From Actinotignum schaalii FB123-CNA-2 (GTDB lineage Bacteria; Actinomycetota; Actinomycetes; Actinomycetales; Actinomycetaceae), in the NCBI RefSeq assembly GCF_000411135.1, contig NZ_KE150262.1, positions 1,214,824 through 1,278,823 on the forward strand: a stretch of DNA of 64,000 nucleotides, given 5' to 3'. Position numbers and translations under genes: made by a program. Each line of letters opens with the position of its first letter. Position 1 is the stretch's first letter. The notes under the pieces were generated by a model. The model had not been told where the DNA came from, made no database searches, and saw only the letters and a list, made by a program, of their open reading frames with translations. This document shows positions 51,327 to 60,672 of this stretch, in pieces.

Positions 51327-52342
51327 GCGAAGATATGTCCTTCGACGCCGGCCTGGTCTCCCCGGAAGCCAACGAAACGGAGCGTGCCGCCGAAGCGGCC
51401 CTGCGCCCGCGCCAGCTCTCCGAATTCGTGGGCCAGGACACCGTACGTGACCAGCTTTCCCTCGTGCTGCAGGCAGCGGTGCAGCGCGGGCGTACTCCCG
51501 ATCACGTGCTCCTTTCCGGGCCGCCGGGTTTGGGGAAAACTACCCTCGCCATGATTATTGCGGCGGAAGTGGGCGGGGCGCTGCGCCTGACCTCCGGTCC
51601 GGCGATCCAGCATTCGGGAGACCTGGCTGCGATTCTTTCCTCCGTGCAGGAAAACGACGTCCTCTTCATCGATGAAATCCACCGCCTGGCCCGCAATGCC
51701 GAAGAAATGCTCTACCTGGCCATGGAAGATTTTCGGGTGGACGTGATGGTGGGGAAGGGACCGGGCGCCACCTCGATCCCTTTGCCGTTGCCTTTCTTCA
51801 CGGTGGTAGGGGCGACGACGCGCGCCGGCTTGCTGCCCGCTCCCTTGCGTGATCGCTTCGGCTTTACGGCGCACCTGGAATATTACGAACAGCGCGACCT
51901 AGCCCGTATTGTGCGGCGTAATGCCGTTAAGCTCGGCCATAGCATTACCGAGGATGCCGCTCAGGAAATCGCCGGGCGTTCGCGCGGCACCCCGCGTATC
52001 GCCAACCGGCTGTTGCGCCGCGTCCAGGACTGGGCGCAGGTGCGCGGCACCGGGGAGCTGGACCTGAGGGCCGCGCGGGCCGCCCTCGACCTTTTCCAGG
52101 TGGATCCAGCCGGGTTGGATCGGCTTGACCGTGCGGTACTCGACGCGGTGTGTACCCGCTTTGGCGGTGGGCCGGTGGGCCTGACTACCCTGGCAGTTTC
52201 GGTGGGAGAAGAACCGGAAACGGTAGAGACGGTGGTCGAACCCTACCTGGTGCGCGAAGGCTATCTAGTGCGCACTCCGCGGGGGCGAATGGCGGCCCCG
52301 CGGGCCTGGACGCATCTGGGTTTAACTCCGCCTACAGATTAG
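51323..52342 (+). CDS. ruvB: Holliday junction branch migration ATPase RuvB
   Basis: 339 aa AAA+ motor. Walker A GPPGLGKT (66-73), Walker B/DEIH (117-120), sensor [18 protein letters not shown], and a winged-helix C-terminus ([13 protein letters not shown]). It drives branch migration with RuvA. ATG 51323 overlaps the ruvA stop (ATGA). Confidence 0.96.
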   Translation: MSEDMSFDAGLVSPEANETERAAEAALRPRQLSEFVGQDTVRDQLSLVLQAAVQRGRTPDHVLLSGPPGLGKTTLAMIIAAEVGGALRLTSGPAIQHSGDLAAILSSVQENDVLFIDEIHRLARNAEEMLYLAMEDFRVDVMVGKGPGATSIPLPLPFFTVVGATTRAGLLPAPLRDRFGFTAHLEYYEQRDLARIVRRNAVKLGHSITEDAAQEIAGRSRGTPRIANRLLRRVQDWAQVRGTGELDLRAARAALDLFQVDPAGLDRLDRAVLDAVCTRFGGGPVGLTTLAVSVGEEPETVETVVEPYLVREGYLVRTPRGRMAAPRAWTHLGLTPPTD

Positions 52343-52378
52343 TTTCGTCACGGCCGCAGGTGTTTTCAGTTATGCACG

Positions 52379-52384
52379 GTAAAC
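52379..52384 (+). promoter_or_regulatory. Candidate -10 element upstream of yajC
   Basis: TAAACT between two direct GCACGGTAA repeats (52374-52382 and 52387-52395), leaving a leader of about 35 nt with AGGAG. It may allow sec gene expression apart from ruvCAB. Confidence 0.35.
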
Positions 52385-52422
52385 TGGCACGGTAATTATT
52401 GTCTTTTCCAAGGAGCTCTCGC

Positions 52423-52902
52423 GTGGAATTCGTCATCATGGGCGCCATCCTGGTGGGGATGGTTCTGTTCATGTCCCAGTCCAATAAGAAGGCCCGGGCA
52501 CGTGCTGAAGAACACCGCAATAGCATTCTGGTGGTCGGCACAGATGTCATGACCACCGCGGGTTTTTACGGGCGCATTGTTGCTATTGACGGGGATGCGG
52601 TGACGCTCGAAAGTCCCTCCGGGGATGAAACTGTGTGGTCGCGCCTGGCTATTCGGGAGCAGGCCTCCATTCCCTTCGCGCCGATCACTGAAGAAGAAGC
52701 GGCGGCGGAAGATGCTGCGGAAGCCGCTCGCCTGAGCGCTTCGGAGCTATCCGGAGCCGGCGCGAGCGATGCGGATAGTGCCGCGGGAACTGCTGCTTCC
52801 GCTAGTGCGGCGGCCCCGGAAGTGACCGGTCACGTGACTCCTCGGAGCACGGACTCGGCTTTTGGTGAAAAGAAAGATGAGTCGGGCTCGGCCTGGAAGT
52901 AA
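52423..52902 (+). CDS. yajC: Preprotein translocase subunit YajC
   Basis: 159 aa. A single N-terminal transmembrane helix (VIMGAILVGMVLFM) is followed by SQSNKKARARAEEH and the beta domain (GTDVMTTAGFYGRIVAIDGDAVTLE). The C-terminal 65 residues are an Ala/Ser/Glu-rich tail. YajC associates with SecDF in the membrane. GTG 52423 has AGGAG at 7 nt. secD follows 5 bp later. Confidence 0.92.
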   Translation: MEFVIMGAILVGMVLFMSQSNKKARARAEEHRNSILVVGTDVMTTAGFYGRIVAIDGDAVTLESPSGDETVWSRLAIREQASIPFAPITEEEAAAEDAAEAARLSASELSGAGASDADSAAGTAASASAAAPEVTGHVTPRSTDSAFGEKKDESGSAWK

Positions 52903-52907
52903 ACACT

Positions 52908-54647
52908 ATGTCTCAATCTAAAAATTCCGGCGTCCGGTTATCCTGGCGCCGGATCATTACCCTTGCGATCTTGGCGATCGCGCTCTTTGTCTCCCTGGGG
53001 GTGGGGTCGGCAACGGGCTCCGGATCGGATTCCCGGTGGACCCCGAATTTTGCTCTTGACCTCGAAGGGGGCACGGAGCTTATTCTCACCCCGAAGACCA
53101 CGGATAATTCCGAGATCACTGCCGAAGATGTCAACCAGGCGATTGAAATTATTCGCCAGCGCGTGGACGCTTCGGGTGTGGCGGAAGCGGAAATTACCTC
53201 TCAGGGTGGCTCCAATATTGTGGTGGGTCTGCCCGGGCATCCCAGTCAGGAAACCCTCGACCTCGTGCGTAATTCCGCGGTGTTGCGGATGCGCCCGGTG
53301 CTCGCCATGGCGAATCCGGGAACCATGAAGGGCGAGGGGGAGAATGCCGCACCCCTGGCCGGCACCGCGCTGGAAGAAGCGGCCATGAAGGCTGCCGACG
53401 CAGATGGAGACGGCAAGCTCTCCACCACTCCGCCCAGCCAGCCGAGCAACGCCTCGGATCCAGCTTGGGCGAAAACCGAGCGGGTCACCTACGATGCGCT
53501 GACCTTGGATTGCACCGCAGAGAACCCGGCTACCGCCCCGGAAGAAAACCCGGATACCGCGCTGGTGGCCTGCGGGCAAAGCAAGGATTCTAAAACGGGC
53601 GAGGTCACGCCGTTTAAGTACGTGCTCGGCCCGGCCGAGATTGCCGGAACGAACCTGACCCGGGCCACGTCAGGTTTCGATCAGCAGCAGGGCCAGTGGA
53701 TTGTACAGTTGGAATTCGATAACGAGGGCGCGCAGAAGTTCTCTGAAGTGACCGGGCGGCTGGTGGGCCTGAAGAGTCCACAAAACCAATTCGCTATCGT
53801 TCTAGACGGGCGCGTTATTTCCTCCGCGGTTCCGCAAACCCAGATTTCAGGCGGGCAGGCCGTTATTAACGGTTCCGGCATTAACGCGACGACGTCGCGG
53901 GTGCTGGCCAACCAGCTGCAATTCGGTTCGCTACCCCTGGAATTTGAGGTGCAATCCGAACAGCAAATTTCGGCCACCCTCGGTTCTGAATCGCTGCGCG
54001 CGGGCCTGGTGGCCGGGCTGATCGGTCTTGTGCTTATTGTTCTTTACCTGATTTGGCAGTACCACGCCCTCGCTATTGTGGCTATCGGCTCGGTGGTGCT
54101 TGCCACGGGCTTGTCATACGGGGTTATTTGTTTACTGTCCTGGGTGATGGGTTACCGCTTGTCAATGGCCGGCGTCGTCGGTCTGGTTATTTCTATCGGT
54201 ATCACGGTCGATTCCTTCATTGTGTTCTTCGAACGTATTCGGGATGAGATTCGTGACGGGCACGCGGTACGTACCGCGGTGCAGCGCGGATGGAAGCGCG
54301 CAACCCGCACGATTATCGCCTCTGATTCCGTCAACCTTATTGCCGCCGGGGTTCTCTACTTCATTGCAGTGGGCTCGGTGCGCGGTTTCGCCTTCACTTT
54401 GGGGCTCACCACGATCCTCGACCTCGTTGTCGTCTTTATGTTTACCTATCCGCTTATGACGCTGCTGGTGCGCACTAAGTTCTTCGGCGGGGGGCACCCG
54501 GCATCGGGTATGTCCGCCAAGCATTTGGCGCATACCCCGGCGTACCGCGGCCGTAAGGTTCCCGGGGAAGGCTCGCTTGCTGAGCGTCGCACCCGCGAGC
54601 GTCGGGCCGCTCTCCCCGCGAGCAGCGAGGGAAAGGAGAACGCCTAA
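52908..54647 (+). CDS. secD: Protein translocase subunit SecD
   Basis: 579 aa. The first helix is near residues 14-33, then a large extracellular domain containing FALDLEGGTELIL and a Pro/Ala/Glu-rich insertion (about 140-200). Five C-terminal helices follow, with GIGITVDSFIVFFERIRDEIR typical of RND-type SecD. It uses the proton gradient to complete protein export. Its TAA overlaps the secF ATG (TAATG). Confidence 0.95.
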   Translation: MSQSKNSGVRLSWRRIITLAILAIALFVSLGVGSATGSGSDSRWTPNFALDLEGGTELILTPKTTDNSEITAEDVNQAIEIIRQRVDASGVAEAEITSQGGSNIVVGLPGHPSQETLDLVRNSAVLRMRPVLAMANPGTMKGEGENAAPLAGTALEEAAMKAADADGDGKLSTTPPSQPSNASDPAWAKTERVTYDALTLDCTAENPATAPEENPDTALVACGQSKDSKTGEVTPFKYVLGPAEIAGTNLTRATSGFDQQQGQWIVQLEFDNEGAQKFSEVTGRLVGLKSPQNQFAIVLDGRVISSAVPQTQISGGQAVINGSGINATTSRVLANQLQFGSLPLEFEVQSEQQISATLGSESLRAGLVAGLIGLVLIVLYLIWQYHALAIVAIGSVVLATGLSYGVICLLSWVMGYRLSMAGVVGLVISIGITVDSFIVFFERIRDEIRDGHAVRTAVQRGWKRATRTIIASDSVNLIAAGVLYFIAVGSVRGFAFTLGLTTILDLVVVFMFTYPLMTLLVRTKFFGGGHPASGMSAKHLAHTPAYRGRKVPGEGSLAERRTRERRAALPASSEGKENA

Positions 54648-55744
54648 TGTCGATGTACAGCTTAGGTAATGATCTCTACTCTGGGCGGCGCAGCTTCAAA
54701 ATTGTGCAGCGGCGCAAGACCTGGTACACCATCGCGATTATTTGCGTTATCGCCTCGTTTATCGCGCTCTTCACCCGCGGGCTCAATATGGGTATTGAGT
54801 TCACCGGTGGATCCCAGTTCACGGTCTCGGGGGCACAAACCACCGATCAGCGCCTCGCCTCGGATATCATGGCCCGCCACGGCGGGGATGCAGCCGCTCG
54901 CGTAGCCCAGGTAGGTGAGAACTCCCTGCGCATCCAAACCTCGGCGAATGCTGATGGTACCGGCGTGGGCAATACGGAAACAGAAGCGATCCGCACGGAA
55001 TTGGCTGAAGCATACGGAACCTCCGTTCAGGATGTCACCTCCACCTATATCGGCCCGGTGTGGGGCCAGGATATTTCCACGAAGGCCCTCCAGGGTTTCG
55101 TGGTCTTTATCGTGCTGGTGCTCCTCGCGCTGTGGGCTTATATGCGATCCTGGCGCAATGCCCTGGGCGCAATCGTTGCGCTCTTCCACGACCTTGTGGT
55201 GACGGTGGGTATTTACTGTCTCTTTGGATTCGAATTCACGCCGTCCACCGTGATTGGTCTGCTGACAATCCTCGGCTACTCCCTGTACGACACCGTGGTG
55301 GTTTTCGATAAGGTCCGTGAAAATACCGAGCACGTGCTGCGTCAGCACCGTGTGACCTTCGGGGAGTCCACGAACCACGCCGTCAACCAGACTCTCATCC
55401 GCTCCATCAACACCTCGGTCACCTCGATTATGCCGGTGGCATCCATTCTGTTCATCGGGGTGTACCTTATGGGCGCGGGTACCTTGCGCGATCTTGCGCT
55501 GGTGCTCTTCGTCGGTCTGCTGCTCTCGGCGTACTCGTCCATCTTCTTGGCGGCGCCGCTCGCCGTCACCCTGACGAATGCCGATCCGCGCATCAAGGCC
55601 CATAACGCGGAAGTGGCTGCTGCGCGCGCCGAACGTGTTGAGGCCGGTGTTGCGGAAGAGGACGTCGTCTCCGCGGTGCTCGAACCTGGCCACCATCTTG
55701 GTAATACCGCGCAGCCGCGCCGCAAGAAGAGGAGCAAGAAGTGA
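54647..55744 (+). CDS. secF: Protein translocase subunit SecF
   Basis: 365 aa, six membrane helices. Characteristic segments are GLNMGIEFTGGSQF, LTILGYSLYDTVVVFDKVREN and a basic C-terminal tail (PRRKKRSKK). It partners SecD. The start shares a base with the secD stop and the end overlaps apt by 4 bp. Confidence 0.95.
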   Translation: MSMYSLGNDLYSGRRSFKIVQRRKTWYTIAIICVIASFIALFTRGLNMGIEFTGGSQFTVSGAQTTDQRLASDIMARHGGDAAARVAQVGENSLRIQTSANADGTGVGNTETEAIRTELAEAYGTSVQDVTSTYIGPVWGQDISTKALQGFVVFIVLVLLALWAYMRSWRNALGAIVALFHDLVVTVGIYCLFGFEFTPSTVIGLLTILGYSLYDTVVVFDKVRENTEHVLRQHRVTFGESTNHAVNQTLIRSINTSVTSIMPVASILFIGVYLMGAGTLRDLALVLFVGLLLSAYSSIFLAAPLAVTLTNADPRIKAHNAEVAAARAERVEAGVAEEDVVSAVLEPGHHLGNTAQPRRKKRSKK

Positions 55745-56283
55745 GCACTGCGTTTTCTTCGCAACTCGTGGAACTAGCGGCCAGTCGGGTGCGAGAACGT
55801 GAAAACTTCCCGGCGCCCGGGGTTATCTTTCGTGATATCACCCCGCTGATAGCAGACGGTGAAGCATTCCACCTCTTTATTGATGAGCTGGCCCGCCATT
55901 ACGAAGGTAAGATCGACGCCGTTGCCGGGCTGGAATCACGCGGATTTATTTTGTCCGCGCCGCTGGCATACGCCATGGGGCTGGGAATGGTTACCATCCG
56001 CAAAGCCGGGCGGTTGCCCGGGCCGGTTATCGGGGTTGATTATGAACTGGAATACGGTTCGGCCCGGATGGAGGTTCAGCCCTTTAATATTGAAGATGGA
56101 CAGCGCGTTCTTATCATCGATGACGTTCTCGCCACCGGTGGAACCGCGAATGCAGCCTGTGAGCTGGTGGAAAGCTCGGGCGGGATTGTGGCCGGCCTGT
56201 GCATGCTCATTGAGCTGGCGGGTATGGGCGGTCGGGAGCGTCTGGCCGGTAGGCAGGTCGAAGCGGTGCTAACCTTCGATTAA
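55741..56283 (+). CDS. apt: Adenine phosphoribosyltransferase
   Basis: 180 aa. It salvages adenine to AMP with PRPP. The PRPP-binding motif VLIIDDVLATGGT lies at 123-135, and FPAPGVIFRDITPL near residue 25 is typical of APRT. GTG 55741 overlaps the secF stop. The secF-apt-relA order is conserved in Actinobacteria and links export, purine salvage and (p)ppGpp metabolism on one transcript. Confidence 0.95.
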   Translation: MSTAFSSQLVELAASRVRERENFPAPGVIFRDITPLIADGEAFHLFIDELARHYEGKIDAVAGLESRGFILSAPLAYAMGLGMVTIRKAGRLPGPVIGVDYELEYGSARMEVQPFNIEDGQRVLIIDDVLATGGTANAACELVESSGGIVAGLCMLIELAGMGGRERLAGRQVEAVLTFD

Positions 56284-56302
56284 CGCAAGAGGGGAGTGGG
56301 GC

Positions 56303-58606
56303 ATGTCGGAATCGCAGGGTCCGCGGGTACTATCGCGGCTATCGTGGTTGACCGGACGCACGGCCAGCCAGGTTCCTGATGCCCTGGAACCCCTTATGCG
56401 CGCCCTGGGTAATGTTGATAAGGAACGCATTATCCGGGCGTATAACGTGGCGGAGGAATGCCACCGTGGCCAGAAGCGGCGCTCGGGAGAGCCGTATATT
56501 ACGCATCCGGTCGCGGTGGCAACCATCCTCGCCGAACTCGGAATGGACGAGGATACCCTCGTGGGTGCTCTCCTTCACGACACAGTGGAAGATACCGGAT
56601 ATACCCTCGAGCAGGTCCGGGATAATTTCGGCTCCACCGTGGAACTGCTCGTGGACGGAGTCACGAAGCTCGATAAGGTCGAATACGGAGAAGCAGCGCA
56701 GGCGGAAACGGTGCGCAAAATGGTGATCGCGATGTCCAAAGACATCCGCGTGCTTCTCATTAAACTTGCCGACCGGCTCCATAATGCCCGCACCTGGCGT
56801 TTCATGCCGCAGGAAAAGGCACGATCCAAGGCACATGAAACCCTGGAGATCTACGCGCCCCTCGCGCACCGCCTCGGCATGAATTCCATTAAATGGGAAC
56901 TCGAGGACCTCTCTTTTAAAACCATGTACCCGGAGGTCTACGCCGAAATTGAATCCCTGGTGCAAGAACGCACCCCGGAACGCGAAGCGTATATCGCGAA
57001 AATCAAGGCCATTTTGGAGCGGGAGCTCAAGAGTTCCCATATTAAATGCACGATTACCGGTCGCCCCAAGCACTATTACTCCATCTACCAGAAGATGATT
57101 TTGCGGGGTAAGGACTTCGAAGATATTTATGACCTCGTGGGAGTGCGGGTACTCGTGGAAACTATCCCGGACTGCTACGCGGTGCTGGGTGTTGCCAATA
57201 CTATTTTCACGCCCATTCAGGGGCGGATCAAGGACTATATCACCACCCCTAAATTCAACCTCTACCAGTCGATTCACACCACGGTTATCGGCCCGGATAA
57301 CCGCTCTCTTGAAATTCAGATCCGTACCTACGATATGCATAGGCGCGCGGAATACGGAGTGGCAGCGCACTGGCGGTATAAGGAAAACCCGAATGCCACC
57401 AAGCGCGGGGGCGGGACCGCGAAAGTCGACGAAGAAACAACCCAGCTCAACTGGCTACGCCAGCTAGTTGATTGGCAGCGGGAAACCGCGGACCCGGCAG
57501 AATTCCTCGAGTCGCTCTCCTATGAGATCTCCGGTAATAAGGTGTACGTGTTCACTCCGGCCGGGGAAGTTATGGAGCTCCCCACCGGAGCCACCCCGGT
57601 CGATTTCGCCTATGCTGTCCACACGGAAGTGGGGCATCGTACGGTGGGGGCGCGGGTGAATGATCGTCTCGTCACCCTCGATCACAAGCTGGAATCCGGG
57701 GATACGGTTGAGATTATTACCGCGAAAAGCCCGGATGCCGGACCTTCCCTCGGCTGGCTTGATTTCGTGGCAAGTCCGCGTGCCCGCGCCAAGATCCGGG
57801 TGTGGTTCAAGAAGAGTCGCCGGGATGAAGCGGTAGAAGAGGGCAAGGATAAGCTTGCCCGCGCCATCCGTAAACGTAACCAACCCGTCCAGCGCCTCAT
57901 GAGCCATGACACACTCGCGGAAGTAGCGCGGGAGGCCGGACGCAGTTCCGTCGATGACCTGTACGCGGGTATTGGGGAAGGGGATATCTCCCCCGAAACA
58001 GTGGTGCGTAACCTCATTACCTCCCAGGGCGGGCAGGCCGGGGTGGAGGAAACTCTCGCGGAGGCAGTGACTCCGAACCGTATTTCACGGCGGCGGAGCA
58101 CGGCCAGCACCGATAACGCTGTGGTGGTCCAAGGCATGGAAGCCGGGGATGTTATGGTCAAGCTAGCCCGCTGCTGCACCCCGGTTCCCCCCGATTCCAT
58201 CGTTGGTTTCGTGACTCGCGGCTCGGGTGTGTCCATCCACCGCGCGGATTGCCCGAATGTGGAGCAGTTGCAAAAGCAACCGGAACGATTCCTCGAGGTG
58301 CACTGGGCTGATGATTCCGAAGCGGTGTACGTTATCCAGGTCCAGGTGGACGCACTCGACCGGCAGGGCTTGCTCTCCGATATTTCCCGAGCGCTCCTGG
58401 ATAACGGGGTGAATCTTCTGGCCGGCAATATGATGACCACGAAAGAACGCATGGTGCGTAACACCTTCACCTTTGAGATGGCCGATCCGCATCACCTAGC
58501 TCGGGTGCTGGCAGATCTACGCAAGATTGAAGGCGTGTACGATGCGTACCGGGTGACTAATTCCAAGCCCGCTAATCAGCGCCGGGTGGAATCTCCGCGT
58601 GCATAG
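56303..58606 (+). CDS. relA: Bifunctional (p)ppGpp synthetase/hydrolase (Rel)
   Basis: 767 aa. The HD hydrolase has His68 and HDTVEDT (92-98). The synthetase domain reads RPKHYYSIYQKM, GKDFEDIYDLVGVRVLV, KFNLYQSIHTTVIG. A TGS domain (about 415-475: VFTPAGEVMELPTGATPVDFAYAVHTEVGHR), a Cys-rich zinc-finger-like region (LARCCTPVPPDSI) and a C-terminal ACT domain follow. With both active sites apparently intact it should make and degrade the alarmone. ATG 56303 follows a GAGGGGAG run. Confidence 0.96.
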   Translation: MSESQGPRVLSRLSWLTGRTASQVPDALEPLMRALGNVDKERIIRAYNVAEECHRGQKRRSGEPYITHPVAVATILAELGMDEDTLVGALLHDTVEDTGYTLEQVRDNFGSTVELLVDGVTKLDKVEYGEAAQAETVRKMVIAMSKDIRVLLIKLADRLHNARTWRFMPQEKARSKAHETLEIYAPLAHRLGMNSIKWELEDLSFKTMYPEVYAEIESLVQERTPEREAYIAKIKAILERELKSSHIKCTITGRPKHYYSIYQKMILRGKDFEDIYDLVGVRVLVETIPDCYAVLGVANTIFTPIQGRIKDYITTPKFNLYQSIHTTVIGPDNRSLEIQIRTYDMHRRAEYGVAAHWRYKENPNATKRGGGTAKVDEETTQLNWLRQLVDWQRETADPAEFLESLSYEISGNKVYVFTPAGEVMELPTGATPVDFAYAVHTEVGHRTVGARVNDRLVTLDHKLESGDTVEIITAKSPDAGPSLGWLDFVASPRARAKIRVWFKKSRRDEAVEEGKDKLARAIRKRNQPVQRLMSHDTLAEVAREAGRSSVDDLYAGIGEGDISPETVVRNLITSQGGQAGVEETLAEAVTPNRISRRRSTASTDNAVVVQGMEAGDVMVKLARCCTPVPPDSIVGFVTRGSGVSIHRADCPNVEQLQKQPERFLEVHWADDSEAVYVIQVQVDALDRQGLLSDISRALLDNGVNLLAGNMMTTKERMVRNTFTFEMADPHHLARVLADLRKIEGVYDAYRVTNSKPANQRRVESPRA

Positions 58607-58627
58607 CGCGGATTCGCCGCGGTTACG

Positions 58628-58668
58628 GCACGGAGCTGAACGCCGGAAGCTCCTGGTCGCTCCCGTGC
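58628..58668. terminator. Possible bidirectional terminator after relA
   Basis: GCACGG-AGC and GCTCCCGTGC are complementary with one bulge around a 22-nt loop, between two convergent genes. Confidence 0.3.
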
Positions 58669-59148
58669 TTAGCGCTGGGCAATAGCATGCACAGCCGCAC
58701 GCGCTGCGGCGAGGTGCCGGCCGGTCAGGTTTTCTGCCGCCGCTTCCCACCCATCAGCTTCTAGAAGGCGCTGCCGCGCCACCTCCAGAGCACAGGTAAT
58801 TGCTACGTCCAGCTCTTCCTGGCGAAAAATATCCGTGATGGTACGTGGCAGCGTGGTTAAGCACAAGCCGGCTATCGATTGGCGCTCCTCGGGTGCCGGC
58901 TTGCGGATAGTCCGTGACTTAGCTCGCACGCTACAGATCCGAATCAGCCGGTCCGCGGGCCAGTAACCGGTATAAACCCACATTGCGCTCAGTGTGGTGG
59001 CAATGCTATCCCGCCCCAGTACCTGCGCAAGAAGAGAAGCCCGTAGCGGCGCATAAGCGGCACAATCAGCCGCGCACACTAACCCGGGAGCGTATTCCAC
59101 CAGCAAGCCAGCGTTAATATCCAGGCGCTGCACCCCGTCCACATACAT
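58669..59148 (-). CDS. AbiEi-antitoxin-like protein, orphan (low-certainty family)
   Basis: 159 aa. The helical N-terminal half with LLAQVLGRDSIATTLSAMWVYTG and the later LCLTTLPRTITDIFR and a helix-rich end recall the middle and C-terminal parts of AbiEi-type antitoxins or related transcription regulators common in Actinobacteria; I am not certain of the family. ATG 59148 (MYVDGVQRLD) is chosen because the longer frame to 59217 would start inside a terminator hairpin. No AbiEii nucleotidyltransferase toxin is adjacent; it lies alone between relA and the DUF349 gene. Confidence 0.55.
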   Translation of the reverse strand: MYVDGVQRLDINAGLLVEYAPGLVCAADCAAYAPLRASLLAQVLGRDSIATTLSAMWVYTGYWPADRLIRICSVRAKSRTIRKPAPEERQSIAGLCLTTLPRTITDIFRQEELDVAITCALEVARQRLLEADGWEAAAENLTGRHLAAARAAVHAIAQR

Positions 59149-59176
59149 ACCGAGAGTGTGTGGTGGTGAATAAAAT

Positions 59177-59218
59177 AATGCAAGCCGCTCTCCCCAGGCG
59201 GGGAGAGCGGCTTGCATT
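59177..59218 (-). terminator. Strong terminator of the DUF349 gene
   Basis: A 19-bp perfect inverted repeat (arms 59177-59195 and 59200-59218, 4-nt loop) is followed on the minus strand by TATTTTATT. It separates the DUF349 gene from the AbiEi-like gene. Confidence 0.9.
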
Positions 59219-59226
59219 TATCCACA
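59218..59226 (+). other. Isolated DnaA box
   Basis: Perfect TTATCCACA at the edge of the terminator, 13 bp beyond the DUF349 stop. Single site. Confidence 0.3.
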
Positions 59227-59238
59227 GGTAGGAAAAAG

Positions 59239-60531
59239 TTACAGATCCTTATTTACCTGCTCGAGCCAGGCCACGCGGGCGGCCCGCGCCTCGTTTAGCT
59301 CGGTGAGCTTCTTTTCATCACCGGCCTGTCGGGCCTGGGCAATTTCCTCATCGAGTTCGGCGATAAGCGCTTCGAGCTGTGCGGCCATACCGGAAGAACG
59401 CTGCTGCTTTTCCGGGTCGGTACGGTTCCAGCGGTCGTTTTCCGCCGCGCGAATCTTTTCCTCAATTTCCCGCATCCGGCCCTCGGTCCGGGCGATATCA
59501 CCGCGGGCCACAAAGCCGATCTCGTCCCAGCGTTCCCCGATCTCACGGAGCTTTTCGCGGGCTTCATCAACATTGGTAATGGGAAGGAGAGCTTCAGCTT
59601 CCGCCACCAATTCGAGCTTCGCGGCCAAATTTTCCGCGTACTGGCTATCCACCTGGCTGAAATGCGCATCCCGAGCGTCGTAGAAAGGTTGGCGAGCGGC
59701 CATGAAACGCTCCCAGAGCTTATCGTCATCGCGGCGCCCGGCCCGCCCTGCCCGCTTCCATTCATCCATGAGTTCGCGGTAGCGATCCCCGGTTTCCCGC
59801 CAATCGGTGGAGGAGGAGAGCGCGGCGGCCTCCGCAATGAGCTTTTCCTTGGTGGCCTTCACCTGGCTGCGGCGTACATCCAGTTCCTTATAGTGGTTGC
59901 GCCGGGCGCGATCAAAGGTGGAGCGGGCAGTAGCAAAGCGCCGCCACAGTGCTTCTTCGGTGGGACGATCAATGCGCGCACCCTGGCGCTGGGCCCGTTT
60001 CCAACTTTCGAAAAGATCATTGAGCTCAGCGCGGGTATTCTGCCAGTGGATGGTGTGCGGATTCGCGTTGGCGAGTTCCTCAGCGCGTTCCACAATCTGG
60101 GTTCGCTCCTGGAGAGCAGCTTCCTTGGCGGCGGCGCGCTGAGCCGCGTATTCCTTGGCGCGCAGCGCCACGACTTCTTCGAGCTTATCCAAGCGAGTGC
60201 GCAGCGCCGCGATATCACCCACCGCGGCCGGTTCGGCCAGTTCCTTGCGTAGGGATGCAATTGACTTGCGGCTTTCTTCGGGGGATACGTGGTGGGCACG
60301 CGTTTCTGCCAGACTTACCTGGGTATCCAGGTCAATATAGCGGCGAATATAGAATTCCAGGGCATCATCTTCGGTGCCGGAAGCCGCGTAATGGCCAACG
60401 ACCCGTTCGGTATCGCCATCCTTAAGCCACACCTTCCCTTCGTCGTCCACGCGTCCGAAAGGACGGGCTTTGGCGACGGCGGCCGGATCCAGCGGCGCGG
60501 GAGCGGGCTGAGCGGGATGAGCTGTGGACAT
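59239..60531 (-). CDS. DUF349 repeat protein
   Basis: 430 aa, almost entirely helical and highly charged. After an N-terminal region (KVWLKDGDTERVVGHY), about four to five DUF349 repeats of roughly 70 residues are seen, each with a W and a WERF/WKRA-type core (ELNDLFESWKRAQRQGAR, LWRRFATARSTFDRAR, YRELMDEWKRAGRAGRRDDDKLWERFMAARQPF). Function unknown; coiled-coil-like. ATG 60531 has AAGGAG at 5 nt. A strong terminator follows, so it is monocistronic. Confidence 0.88.
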   Translation of the reverse strand: MSTAHPAQPAPAPLDPAAVAKARPFGRVDDEGKVWLKDGDTERVVGHYAASGTEDDALEFYIRRYIDLDTQVSLAETRAHHVSPEESRKSIASLRKELAEPAAVGDIAALRTRLDKLEEVVALRAKEYAAQRAAAKEAALQERTQIVERAEELANANPHTIHWQNTRAELNDLFESWKRAQRQGARIDRPTEEALWRRFATARSTFDRARRNHYKELDVRRSQVKATKEKLIAEAAALSSSTDWRETGDRYRELMDEWKRAGRAGRRDDDKLWERFMAARQPFYDARDAHFSQVDSQYAENLAAKLELVAEAEALLPITNVDEAREKLREIGERWDEIGFVARGDIARTEGRMREIEEKIRAAENDRWNRTDPEKQQRSSGMAAQLEALIAELDEEIAQARQAGDEKKLTELNEARAARVAWLEQVNKDL

Positions 60532-60660
60532 TGTTACTCCTTGTGGAGAAAGAGGCGTGAGGTACACGCCGCGGGACAACTTTAATTCTTACGGTATACC
60601 ACAATTGTGCCACGGAGAAAGGGATTCCGGGTGCCAGTAGGAAAAAATCGGGAGAAAGGA

Positions 60661-60666
60661 TACGGT
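60661..60666 (+). promoter_or_regulatory. -10 element of the MBL hydrolase gene (leaderless type)
   Basis: TACGGT followed by 6 nt and ATG 60673. Confidence 0.45.
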
Positions 60667-60672
60667 TAATGC

